This document shows positions 1-9,858 of a DNA stretch of 22,307 bases, in pieces. Where the stretch lies: NCBI GenBank assembly GCA_910592005.1, contig CAJVPP010001154.1:1-22307 (forward strand), written 5' to 3'. The notes under the pieces are model-generated. The model made no database searches, had not been told where the DNA came from, and worked only from the letters and a program-made list of their open reading frames with translations. The first letter of the stretch is position 1. Every line of letters starts with the position of its first letter. The position numbers and the translations under genes were made by a program. Origin of the DNA: Funneliformis mosseae. Its lineage: Eukaryota > Glomeromycota > Glomeromycetes > Glomerales > Glomeraceae.

Positions 1-2975
1 AATAAGTCTCCTGAATAGTTAAGATCGAAAATATCTGGTCTTTCTGCTCGATCTTTATATATGTCTTCAGTTTCTATCCACATTATGAGTGAGTCTGTAT
101 CTGTATAAAGTAGACGGACCTTATCTCCATAGCGAGACTTTATGTAACTGTACCAAAAGTTGAACATCATAGCCTTGCTAATGTCAAGAATTGCCTGCCC
201 TACATAGATTGGTTTGTTTAGAGTTACTGTGCTTTTTAACATATGGACTGCCGTAATTTTCCCTTAGAATACTTTAAAACTTACATACAATGGTGAACTT
301 GCTAGGTGTCTGATTTTTTTATCCTCTTCTGTTCGAAGTAATTCTACTCTCATATGTTTACGAATGTTTTTCATTTATTTACCAAAGACAGTATTGTTCT
401 TTAGCTTATAATATATGACCCCAAATTTATTTCCATTGGCCTTTGCTATTTTTCGTTTGCGAATGTTTTCCTCAATATAGTCTTTTATCTATAGAGATTG
501 CCTAAACTTGATAGCGCTATGAATTTTTGTAATCTTCATTCCAAACTTCATATATGTCTGAAGAGCTCAATAGTGAACTATATAATTTTTCTTAGGATAA
601 AGAGTCTGAACTAACTTCTCTCTAGACATGTATTTACTATTTCCAACTTCTTTATCTTATACTAATCTTTCATTGTACAAGCTAAGCTAGTCTTCTGGAA
701 TTATCTGCTTTTCTAGTGCTAAGGATAATCTGCAAAGTAATCGTGCAAGTGCACTGGAGCTTCTAGATCAAGTTCAAGCATATAGCCTATTTCTGCATCA
801 GGCATGATACTTTGGATATCTGGTACTTCCTCTGGACTCACTTTACCCAACATTTCTGTAGGTATATATTGGGTCATTGCTTCTGAATATAAGGCATTCA
901 TATTCTCATATAAGGTCTAAGACTTCGGTTTACTAGGATCATAGTCTAAACATTGCAGATTATTTGATTTGGCATATCAATGACTTACCATTGTCATTCT
1001 TTCACGAATTCTATTTTCAACCATCAGATACTCATTCATATCTGTCATGAGCTTAAGTTCTGCTCCGCTACTTTTGTACAAAGAATTATTAAACATTTCA
1101 GATGCAGAGACGTAATGAGATAGATCTAGGCCATCATCTTTGAGATATATTATAATATAATTCATGAAAACATTCGTAAGCAAAAGTACGTCTGTTTCAA
1201 GATATAAGTCATGATATTCTTCAAAGTTTTTCATCTTGAATACTTGCCATACCTTTTTAGCATGTTCGTAATTCTCTTTACTAATATTTTGCTAACTAAG
1301 AAGTGAATAGAAGTCTTTTCTAGATGGAAGGCTTGTTCTATCGAATTTTTCCCATACATTTGTCCAGTTATATAGAAAGATGCCCTTTCGAAAAAGAAGC
1401 TTAATCTTGTCCATTAAATAGCCTTTCTCAGTAAAATAGTTAACAGTTAGAGGGAATTTTTCAATTTTTCCACCTAGACATTTAACTAATTTATCTAGCC
1501 CCATTCCCATATGCTGAAAGCTATCTAAGAACTGAAACTGTCCTACATTCATGGCTTTGTACTTTCCTATATTCTTGGGGATACAATTTAGTTTATCAGC
1601 TATAAATTTTGAAATAACTTTCATGAGCGAATGAGAATCATACTCCCAGAAATTATGATAGATAAAGGGCACTTTGGTTTTGAAAGAGCCTATGTGCAAC
1701 TTTTTATTATATGAGTCATGAGCTGGATCTCAGTACATTCTATTTATATGATCATAATCTTTTACTTTTTGATTGAGTCTGCCTAATGCTTCTTTATATG
1801 CCCTTTGCACTTTCTTCTTTTCAGGATGCTCCTTTTCCATACATGTTTCCCATTCCTTAACTTCTAATAATCTATGCTTTGCTTCTTTAAGTTTTTGTAG
1901 TACTTCTGGTGCTGGTTTTAAGAAAGATCCCTTGCAAATCCAATATTCTGTGGCATTATTGTATGCTTTAAGATCTCCTGATGTCATTATTATTTTTGCA
2001 GGTGTAGATAAATCTGTCTGAATATTTAGAAGCTCTCCTTCGATTCTTTCAATAAATTTTTTTAAGGCATCAGGGCCTCTATATAGATCATGACTTACTA
2101 TCTCATAATTAAGTGAACTGTTCATGCGAACTACTATGTAGTAGTATCCACACGGCTTGTGCATCTGTATGGGTTAACTTTATTTTCTCTTCTGGAGTTA
2201 ACTTTTCAGTTAACATTTCTAGATTCCAGAAAATGTGATATAGATTTGGTTGCATGCATTTATGATTATAGAAAGCTTTGACACTCCTATTTTTCATCGG
2301 CATTTGTGATTGCTAAAGGGCATTATTTAGACCCTTGCATTTTGGTAAATATTCATTATATCTTATCTCTGAAGAATATACATGAAGATAATAACGACAA
2401 ATATATTTTCACCCTTTATGTTTGCTATGATTGTACACCAGCTTATGTAAATCTTTGATAATGCAGTAATGGCTTCTATCATCTTCTGTAATTACTAGAA
2501 GATTTACTTGCTTGTATTCTTTTCCTCTTCTTTCTAAAACATAGCGAAATTCAAGACACTCATTCTGGTTATGCCATTCATAAACACATAGACTGATTTC
2601 AAAATTATTTTCTTTGAACTTTTTATAAACTGGTGTTAAGACTGGTACTGGAATTGGAATGTCATTTATATTAAGTTCCTTCATGAAACCTCCATATAGC
2701 CGATGTGGATTTCTTTCTAAATGAACTTTAACTGGATGCAAAACTCCTAGGACACTCCATCTGAAATACCAGTCATCATTATTTTGAATATTAATAATTC
2801 CGTTATTACGTTTTGGCATAGTTTCAGGTAAAGGTATATGGACAGTAGGACCAATTGAATTAAAATCAGCTATCTCTATACTATTTCTTCGATATAATCA
2901 AGATATGCATCTGACATTTGGTATATAGTTAGCTCTAACCGTTGTGCTATTACTTGCTTATAAAATTTTTTCTTT
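1..2975 (-). pseudogene. Decayed protein-primed type-B DNA polymerase of a Polinton/Maverick-like element (3' end beyond the window)
   Basis: The remnant reads right to left. An N-terminal block (2819-2409) is followed by a zinc-finger-like segment near 2390-2335, an exonuclease segment near 2260-2215, a charged insert (2164-1730), and the polymerase core running off the left edge. The polymerase motif YTDTDS (motif C, two catalytic Asp) lies at 107-90 and the preceding ~135 bases are open. The gene is broken by in-frame stops at 2409-2411, 2313-2315, 1730-1732, 1292-1294, 977-979, 917-919, 687-689, 657-659, 567-569, 489-491, 375-377 and 264-266, and by frame changes near 2155 and 718. The frame is otherwise kept for long stretches, so decay is mainly by point substitution. 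Coding-like sequence continues weakly above 2819 to about 2975. Family known: such polymerases replicate linear DNA with a terminal protein and occur in Polintons/Mavericks, related viruses and mitochondrial plasmids. Which of these is the source cannot be decided here, because no integrase, capsid or terminal repeat is visible. Confidence 0.8.
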
Positions 2976-3119
2976 AATTAATTATTTCCTATTCCTTTCA
3001 CTTTTCGATCAGTGAAGATGGTGTTTGCAGGCTTGCCAAAACGGTTCTAGCTATCTTCCTGAAACTGAAGCATTAACTATTTATTAATTATTCTTTCGAT
3101 ATTTAGTGATAAAAATAGG

Positions 3120-3358
3120 ATGATCAGTGAATATTCCTGCCCATTTCTCTGCAATACTGGAAAGGCTTGTGAAAATCCTTACATTTGTCCTGAAGGATGT
3201 CAGTTTCATTGGAAAGCTAAGAAACGAGTACCATGCTTTGATTGTGGGAAGCCTACAGCTTCTGCTTGTGGCCAATGCCACTACATGTTAGAGGCTATTA
3301 TGTTATCCAGCATTATATCAGGCTTCAATCACAGATGCAAAAAGACATTTTTGAGTAA
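3120..3358 (+). pseudogene. Small cysteine-rich zinc-ribbon ORF, divergent from the polymerase relic, probably frameshifted
   Basis: From the ATG at 3120 the frame encodes a Cys-rich protein of 80 residues (stop at 3360-3362). It has Cys at 7, 11, 17, 23, 27, then a CxxC at 39-42 and a second CxxC at 50-53, a classic four-Cys zinc-ribbon spacing. Residues 28-36 are basic and aromatic. After about 3277 the alternative frame looks more protein-like (HVRGYYVIQHY...) and ends at TAA 3356-3358, which suggests a one-base frameshift. It lies about 150 bases from the end of the polymerase remnant and points away from it, so it probably belonged to the same mobile element. The codons just upstream are also open, so the true start could lie earlier. 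I do not recognise a named family; DNA or RNA binding is only a guess from the zinc-ribbon shape. Confidence 0.45.
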
Positions 3359-3362
3359 ATAA

Positions 3363-3517
3363 TGATCGCCTAAAGAGATAGGCTTGCAATTCTTAATATT
3401 ACTCTTTGCAGGAATGCCTCCTTCTGATAAAAATGGATGAGGGAAAATATTGTGATAGTTGCCGGTCAGAATAAATGGAAAATGACTTTGGCTAACTCTA
3501 TACTGGCAAATTTTTGT
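3363..3517. other. Short non-coding stretch between the mobile-element remnant and the tandem array
   Basis: No frame stays open here. A few protein-like words (for example around 3415-3470) suggest further decayed element sequence, but nothing can be named. Confidence 0.4.
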
Positions 3518-4460
3518 TAGACTTACTTCTTATATTTTTTCATTAAACTTTTATGATTAATATGCTATTTAATGAGCCAGCTTGTATAGAATCCGTTCTT
3601 GATTAAGGATTTTTTTTTGGATTTTTACAGTAAGGATATTGATTTTTTTATTAGATTTATTAATTCACGGTAGGGCGGAATCGTTAGACTTAAATGAATT
3701 ATGTATTAGATAAGAAGTTAGCCAGCATGAAGTCAATTCCTAATATATACTTTTCGTTAGACTTATAAAATTCCCGGCAGGACGGAATCGTTAAACTTAA
3801 ATTTTTTGTTAATTTATATGCTATTTATTAAGCTATCTTGTGCAGAACCTGTTCTTGACTAAGAAAAAGTTAGGACAATTCCGCGGATTTTTCTGGATTT
3901 TTACAGAAGTTATTTTCATTAGACTTTTATATAAAATATGCTAGTTACGGAGCTAGCCTGCCCAAAACCAGTTCTTCTTTATTTCACAATTTTCGTTAGA
4001 CTTATATTACAGAACAGCATATTCTGGGAGAAATTGGGACAGTTAGACTTAATATTTTCATTAGATTTTTAAAAAATAATATACTAGTTAAAGAGCTAGC
4101 CGGTGTAGAGCCAGTTTCTGATAAATAATTTTCGTTATATTTATTTTACAGAATATCACAAACTTTGGGGAATTGGAACAGTTAGACTTAATAATTTTGT
4201 TAGATTTATAAAAATAATATGCTAGTTAAAGAGCTAGTCGGTGTGAAAGCAGTTCTTGATAAAGAATTTTCATTAGACTTAATTTTCAATTAGATTTATT
4301 TGGGGTAATAAAGACTATTAGACTTATTTTCGTTAGACTTAATTTTTGGTTAGATTTATTTATGAGGTAATAAGAACTGTTAGACTTATTTTTGTTAGAC
4401 TTAAGTAGATTATATGATATTTAATGAGCTAACTCATATCCTGATATATTAATTTTCGTT
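3518..4460 (+). repeat. Degenerate tandem repeat array with core TTAGACTTA
   Basis: The nonamer TTAGACTTA occurs in exact form eleven times on the plus strand, starting at 3518, 3684, 3757, 3996, 4043, 4182, 4273, 4318, 4333, 4380 and 4395. Many one-base variants (TTAGATTTA, TTAAACTTA) lie between them. A larger unit is also visible: the motif GCTAGTTAAAGAGCTAG with its tail of the type GGTGTAGAGCCAGTTCTTGA recurs near 3575, 3830, 3950, 4092, 4231 and 4425, giving a period of roughly 120-140 bp with some longer gaps. All copies have the same orientation. The array directly abuts the polymerase element remnant, so it may be an internal or subterminal part of that element, or a local satellite. 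No ORF runs through it. Confidence 0.8.
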
Positions 4461-4494
4461 AGATTTAATAAATATAACTAAAAAGTTGCTATAG

Positions 4495-4657
4495 AAATTA
4501 AGATTCTAGAGCTGTTAAAAGCTTTTCTAATATAGTAATAAAAATCGATATGCTTTCTGAAGTTGAAAAACCCACACAGAAATAAGAAATATAATATCAA
4601 AATTAAGATTCTAGAGCTGATAGAAACTCTTCTAATATAATAAGAAAAAATCAATAT
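4495..4657 (+). repeat. Pair of ~58-bp direct repeats
   Basis: The block beginning AAATTAAGATTCTAGAGCTG at 4495 (to about 4551) recurs at 4599-4657 with a few substitutions, both followed by TTCTAATATA(G/A)TAA. The offset is 104 bp. A short ORF on the opposite strand exists only because both copies lack stops there. Confidence 0.75.
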
Positions 4658-4683
4658 TGTTTTTAACGTTTTGTGACCTGTAC

Positions 4684-5102
4684 ACATAATGTTTCAGTGG
4701 AGGACGAACCTTTTGGTCTTTAAACCCCCACTTTCACATTATGTATGCAAATATATTATACAGACGCAGTTAGATCTTTTAACAAGATAATAATCTAAAA
4801 TACACTTCACACAATATTCAGAGGAACTTGAAAAAGCATTTTCCAAGACAAGTTCTTTCTTAGCCTTCATATAACCTAGACTTAAACCCTATTGAAAATG
4901 TATAAAATATATTAAAGGGAAAGATAAAAAAAAAATCAAGTATTTAGTAGCAAAAAAAAATATTACCTGCGATATATTCCTTAATACAATCTGATAAGAA
5001 TAGGATGATCTTGATAATGACATGTTACTTCAGTGTATTAAGAGCATGCCAAGTTAGGTTAAAGTATGTATCAATGCAAAAGGAGTATATACCAAATATT
5101 AA
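4684..5102 (+). mobile_element. Decayed Tc1/mariner-type transposon with the C-terminal part of its transposase
   Basis: A transposase signature is readable on the plus strand. At 4879-4899 the codons spell DLNPIEN, the conserved block that carries the last catalytic Glu of Tc1-type DDE transposases, followed by an in-frame TAA (4903-4905) where Trp is normally found and then NILKGK. In another frame the typical C-terminus follows: DDLDNDMLLQCIKSMPS, a TAG, then VKVCINAKGVYTKY and the stop TAA at 5100-5102. The frame change falls in the poly-A runs between about 4928 and 4961. The catalytic Asp-containing N-terminal part is not recognisable, so the copy is internally deleted. At 4684-4744 an imperfect hairpin (ACATAATGT at 4684-4692 against ACATTATGT at 4736-4744, with AGTGG/CCACT inside) contains CAGTGG at 4695-4700 and probably belongs to the left end. 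A matching right terminal repeat was not found. Confidence 0.75.
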
Positions 5103-7524
5103 TCAATAATATAAAAGTTATCATTAGTATTATTCTTATAAATAATAATAAATGCTTTTAATATAATAAACTTCATTGTGTTTTCAATAATTAACTTTTA
5201 GATATTAATGAAAAAAAGAGTTATTTTTATAAAAAAAGAAATAAATCATAGCTGTAATTTTTCATTATTTGAAGAGAATCATGAATTCTACACTAAAGTC
5301 TTTATTTGTGAAAATATTACCTGTGAGATACTAATTGAATTAGCTTATTATTCTTCTTTTTTATATTAAAGTAATCAAAAATTACAAGTCTATTACTAGT
5401 GTGAAATTGATAGTGATTTAGTTAACCTCCTATTAATAGGATATCTAACTACAAGTTTGTATTTCCTTATTATTGTTGGTATTTAGAAAAAGAAAAGGAT
5501 TTTTTCTATAAAGTTGAGATTAAAACAAATAAGAAAACTGGAGATAAAAAGAAAAAGTCTAATAATTTATATTAGAATCAAAAATGTAACAAACAAACTT
5601 AATATATACAATTTAAATAATATAAACTTATCATTTAGTATAATTTTAATATTATTAAAATAAAGTAATAAATTGTATTTGATCATGTTGTTAGCTATAT
5701 AATAAAAATCACATGATGTTTAAATATTATTATTATTAATTAACCTCATCTCTTCTCAGTCATGGGTCTCATATGATGATGTTAAATAGATAATCTACTT
5801 GATCTGGTCTTATGATAATGTTATTATATTTATCGATTATATAATATTATTAATTAATATTATATATAATAATTATTTAATATTACTAATAAATTAGACT
5901 AATAATAAAACTTTATAATAATTATAATAATTAGAATTTTAAGTTTAAATAATATAATATATTAAATAAGATATAATAAGTAAATTAAAAAACTGATTAA
6001 ATCATATTACATTAAATATATTATGTAATATTATTATTATGAAACTAATTTTACCTATCTTTTAAATCAGATAATTTCTGATACATTCTAATATAAATGT
6101 TTAAATTTTAATTTTATATGTATTTAATAACTTAAATTTTTTTTAAGTTAATTTCTATAATTAACTATTGATTTTTAATTATTTTTTATTAATATTTTAT
6201 GCTTATCTAAATTTGTAATATATTTAAAATATTAATAGTTAGATTTTTCTACTTTAAAGCTATTATTAACTAGTATTAGAATGTATTTTTTTATTTATCT
6301 TAGATTTTAATAAACTGCATTATTTAATTTCTAGAATTTGCAATTTCAAAATAATTATATAGGCTTTAACTTATAATTATAATTATATAATTTCATCTAT
6401 ATTAAAAATGCTTAATTTATATAAAGATTAATTTGTACAAAAATAAATGCAATTAAATTTAATACTAGTAATCATTTAGTTTTTATTATATTAGTAAATT
6501 ATTTGAAGCATTAAAATTTGTCCTTGTAAATTAATATTTATTTCTCATTAAATATATGTTTATTCTTCTATTTCTTATAATAATTTAAAAGTTAATAATT
6601 TTAATTTTTATTAATAACTTTTATTTTAATATTTTTATAATTAAATATATAACTATTAATAATATTTTGAATAATTTAGTTTAATTTAAATTATAAGGTA
6701 ATCTAAAATTTAGTTCAATTTAATTTAGATTATTAATCTTAAAAATGCTAATTTAAATTTGATCTAAACTATAAACTGATAAAAATTTGAACTAAATTGA
6801 AAATTTCAGATTAATCTAAAAATTTATTTTAATTATATACAAATTTTAAAGAAAATTTACAATTTATATGTAAAATTCTACAATTTTATTGTAAATTTTT
6901 TGAGATAATTTACAATATTTTTATATACTTTAAAAGAATTTGCAACTTTTTATAATCCTTAAAAATTTCATAATTTTTTAAGAATTTTGCAAATTTTTTA
7001 TAAAACTAATTTAAAAAATTTAATATATATAGAATAAAATTAAATTAAATATCAAAATTAATAGATAAATAAAAAATTAATTAAATTAAAATTAATAAAT
7101 TAAAAAAAATTGTAAATATTAAATAAGATTAAAAAATTAAATTAAAAAATCAGTTTAAATTTAAAAAAAAAAATTTAATTAAATAAATTTGATAAAATTA
7201 AATATTGAAAATTAAATTATATTTATTAATTAAAATAAAAAAATTATAATTAATTAAAAAAATAATTTAAAAAAATAAATAATAAATAATCAGAATTAAT
7301 TTTAACTTTTATTAAATTTTTATAATACTAGAGAATAAAATCATTATTAAATTTAAAATCATCTTGACTAAAAAATTTACATTAGTATTTACTTTATCTA
7401 GATTTTTATGTTATTATAAAAATTAATTATTATTGACTTATTTATTAATATTAAGTAATTAGATATTAGAATACTTTGTATAGTTTTTTATAAATTCATT
7501 AAATAAGAAATAAATAAAAATAGT

Positions 7525-7646
7525 GTTACAACTTGTTGTAATTGATAATAAATAAGTATCATAGAGTTGTAAATAATTATAAACATTAATAAAAATTGAG
7601 TTATAACTAATTATAATTAGTAATAAATAAGCATCATAAGGTTATA
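7525..7646 (+). repeat. Diverged direct repeat, two copies 75 bp apart
   Basis: The copy at 7525-7570 reads gttacaacttg...taataaataagtatcatag...gttgtaa. It recurs at 7600-7646 as gttataacta...taataaataagcatcataag...gttataac. The shared middle, TAATAAATAAG(T/C)ATCATA, is nearly identical. Each copy is itself bounded by an inverted GTTRYAAC-like word. Confidence 0.6.
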
Positions 7647-7691
7647 ACTAATTATAATATTATTTTTAAATATAATATAATTAAAATTAAA

Positions 7692-7865
7692 TACAGTAAC
7701 TCTTGATATAACGAACTTTTAATATAATGAATTTTTTGAATAATTATAATAAAATACTCTTATTATAATAAATTGACTAATTAAATCTCTTAAAATCTTT
7801 ACTATAGCTTTATAGTAAAGTTGAGGTCTAGGATATAAAGTTCATTATAATAAGAGTTAACTGTA
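7692..7865. mobile_element. MITE with ~27-bp terminal inverted repeats and TA target-site duplication
   Basis: The left end at 7694 reads CAGTAACTCTTGATATAACG and continues AACTTT. The right end at 7863, read on the minus strand, is CAGTTAACTCTTATTATAAT followed by GAACTTT. The two ends match at about 23 of 27 aligned positions with a single one-base gap. Each end is flanked by TA (7692-7693 and 7864-7865), the target duplication of the Tc1/mariner/pogo superfamily. The element proper is 170 bp and non-coding. It contains a perfect internal hairpin, CTTTACTATA-gctt-TATAGTAAAG at 7797-7820, and a partial copy of the terminal sequence near 7757. The CTCTTgtTATAACGAAC-like end resembles pogo-type termini. 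That family assignment is inference; the repeat structure is directly visible. Confidence 0.85.
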
Positions 7866-9420
7866 TTAAAAAAAATAATATAAAAACTATTATTTGATTT
7901 TTATTAAATAAATATCTATTAAAAGTACTTTTGCAAACTTTTTAATTTAAAATATAATATATTTATATAAATATTTTTTAGTAAATATAGAATATATATA
8001 TATAAATTATGTGATATATAAATTTATTATATAAAATTATATTAATTTAAGATTTTTAATATTAATTATATATATTAAATTATAATTTATCATATTATAT
8101 TCTATTTTACTATATTTTATTTATTAATTAATTTAAGAACTTAAGAAAATTTTTATTCTAAAAATATTATTTGTTATTTTTTTATATTTTATATAATATT
8201 CAAATACCTTATATATAAATAGTAATTTTATTATATATTAAGATAGATTAGATTTAAGAAATAAATTATGTTTCTTTAAAATCAATTTAAACTTTATTAA
8301 TTTTAAATAAATTACTTATATAAATTTATTTTAAATTTAATAAATAATAAATTTTTAATTCTGTTAATTTTTTGTTAATATTTATAAAATTACTATTTTT
8401 TTTTTTTTAAACGATATAGCACTGTCAGTAACTTTATTAAATTTATATATAAAGAGATACAAAGTAAATCGAAAATAAATCTATGCTAAGTACTAGCTAT
8501 TACTATTTTTTATAAGTTTTTATATAATTTTAAATTTTGTATTTTAATAAGGTTTTTAATATAAATTTAATCAGTATATAAATTTATATTAAAAATTATA
8601 TATATCAGCTAATAAATTATTACTAAAATAAGAAAATTATATATAAAATTGTCTTTTTATATATAATGTATCTATTTTTAATAATAATTTATTATATATA
8701 ATTTAGGTTATATAATATATGCAAACTAAAAATTATTATATATCTGTAAATATTATAAATATAGATTTTATACAATAATTTTATAATTTACTTTTTATTA
8801 TTAAATAAATTACTAAACCTTTAGGTTTATTTATTTAATTATTTCTTAACAATTTCATAATTGATTAAATTAGTATATTTTATATATACTTTTAAAAAGT
8901 ACTCAATCAGCTAAAAAATATTATTTATTTTAAGAATTTTTGATGCAAATACAATTAATTTTCTTTGAATTATTTAATATTATTTAATATGTTTTTATAA
9001 TTTGTTTTAGTATATAATATTTATTATTTATTTAAATAAATTTTCAGTTCTTTTTGCATTTAATCTATTATTAGAATTCATTTAAATGATTGTATCTTTA
9101 TTAATGATTAAAAGATATATAATAATTTAATAAAATTTTCTAATCATTTATAATTTGATTATTTGTCTACATTTAAATTTATTTTAATTTGTGATACTTT
9201 TTACATTAAATGTATAATTTAAAAAAAATAAAATCAAAATTATTTATAACTTTTTATTAAACTGATATATCATATATATATTATCAGAATTTATAAAAAA
9301 ATTTTATTTAGTTAATATATTTAACTTTGAGAAATATAAGAAAAACTTAATCTGATAAAGAATATTAGAAAATCTTTTTAGTTGTATATTAAAAATAAAA
9401 GTAAAAAGCGTTTAAATTAG

Positions 9421-9500
9421 TTTGATCAACCATAATACAATACTTATTTGGTAGATAACCACATGCATGGTTTCAGCTCTAGCCAAAAGTGTCCTAGACA
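9421..9500. other. Island of higher G+C sequence of unknown identity
   Basis: This ~80-bp stretch stands out from the desert by normal base composition (for example CCACATGCATGGTTTCAGCT). No open frame, tRNA fold or terminal repeat was recognised. It may be a fragment of a solo LTR or another dispersed repeat, but I cannot identify it. Confidence 0.3.
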
Positions 9501-9755
9501 ATAAAGTTAAATAAACTTTTTAAGTCCATGAGTTCTAAGAATTGCGAGATGAGAAATTAAGATTAAATTAAAATTTAAATTAAAAAGTTATTGGTTTAAT
9601 GTATTACCTTTTCATTTTTTCTTTAAATAATATTTTGCTATTTATCAAAGTGGTTGTTTTATCAAATTAATATATCTCATCACGTTTCATTTAAAAAAAA
9701 AAGTGGGCTGATTTCTAAATTTTGTTACAATTTATTCTTTCTGTACGATGGCAAA

Positions 9756-9763
9756 TCACGTGA
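9756..9763. promoter_or_regulatory. E-box palindrome TCACGTGA upstream of the epimerase gene
   Basis: A perfect 8-bp palindrome with the bHLH core CACGTG lies 95 bases before the epimerase ATG, in the likely promoter. TCACGTGA is the preferred site of Cbf1-type bHLH factors in yeast, and CACGTG is used by several fungal bHLH proteins. Function here is inferred from sequence and position only. Confidence 0.4.
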
Positions 9764-9858
9764 ATGAAATAAATAAATTTTACCTTATTTTTATTTTCCA
9801 AACAAAAATTTCTTTTCTTTTTTTAATCTAAATATTTTAAGAATTCTTCTTACGAAAA

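Larger units (their letters stand above)
5103..9420. other. A+T-rich gene desert of about 4.3 kb
   Basis: No reading frame of useful length survives on either strand, and the composition is overwhelmingly A and T by eye, with long runs of AATTAAATT-type low-complexity sequence (densest at about 6,600-7,350). Recognisable structures are the MITE at 7692-7865, a repeat pair at about 7525-7646, a short near-repeat of the type GGTCTcATATGATgATGTTA at about 5765 and 5805, and imperfect repeats of AATTTACAATTTT-like sequence at about 6850-6980. No tRNA or other RNA gene was seen. It probably represents old mobile-element debris eroded towards A+T, but this is inference. Confidence 0.7.

Noticed and set aside
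1773..2021. Plus-strand 82-codon frame over the polymerase relic
   Set aside because: It lies antisense to the charged insert of the polymerase remnant and has low-information Ser/Phe/Leu-rich sequence typical of a shadow frame.
3518..4460. Possible CRISPR-like array
   Set aside because: Units are degenerate, spacers are not unique, the spacing is irregular and the context is a eukaryotic genome with introns.
4478..4687. Minus-strand 69-codon frame
   Set aside because: It covers the two direct-repeat copies and repeats its own sequence for that reason; there is no family resemblance.
9421..9500. tRNA gene in the G+C island
   Set aside because: No acceptor stem, T-loop (GTTCRA) or A/B box could be placed on either strand.
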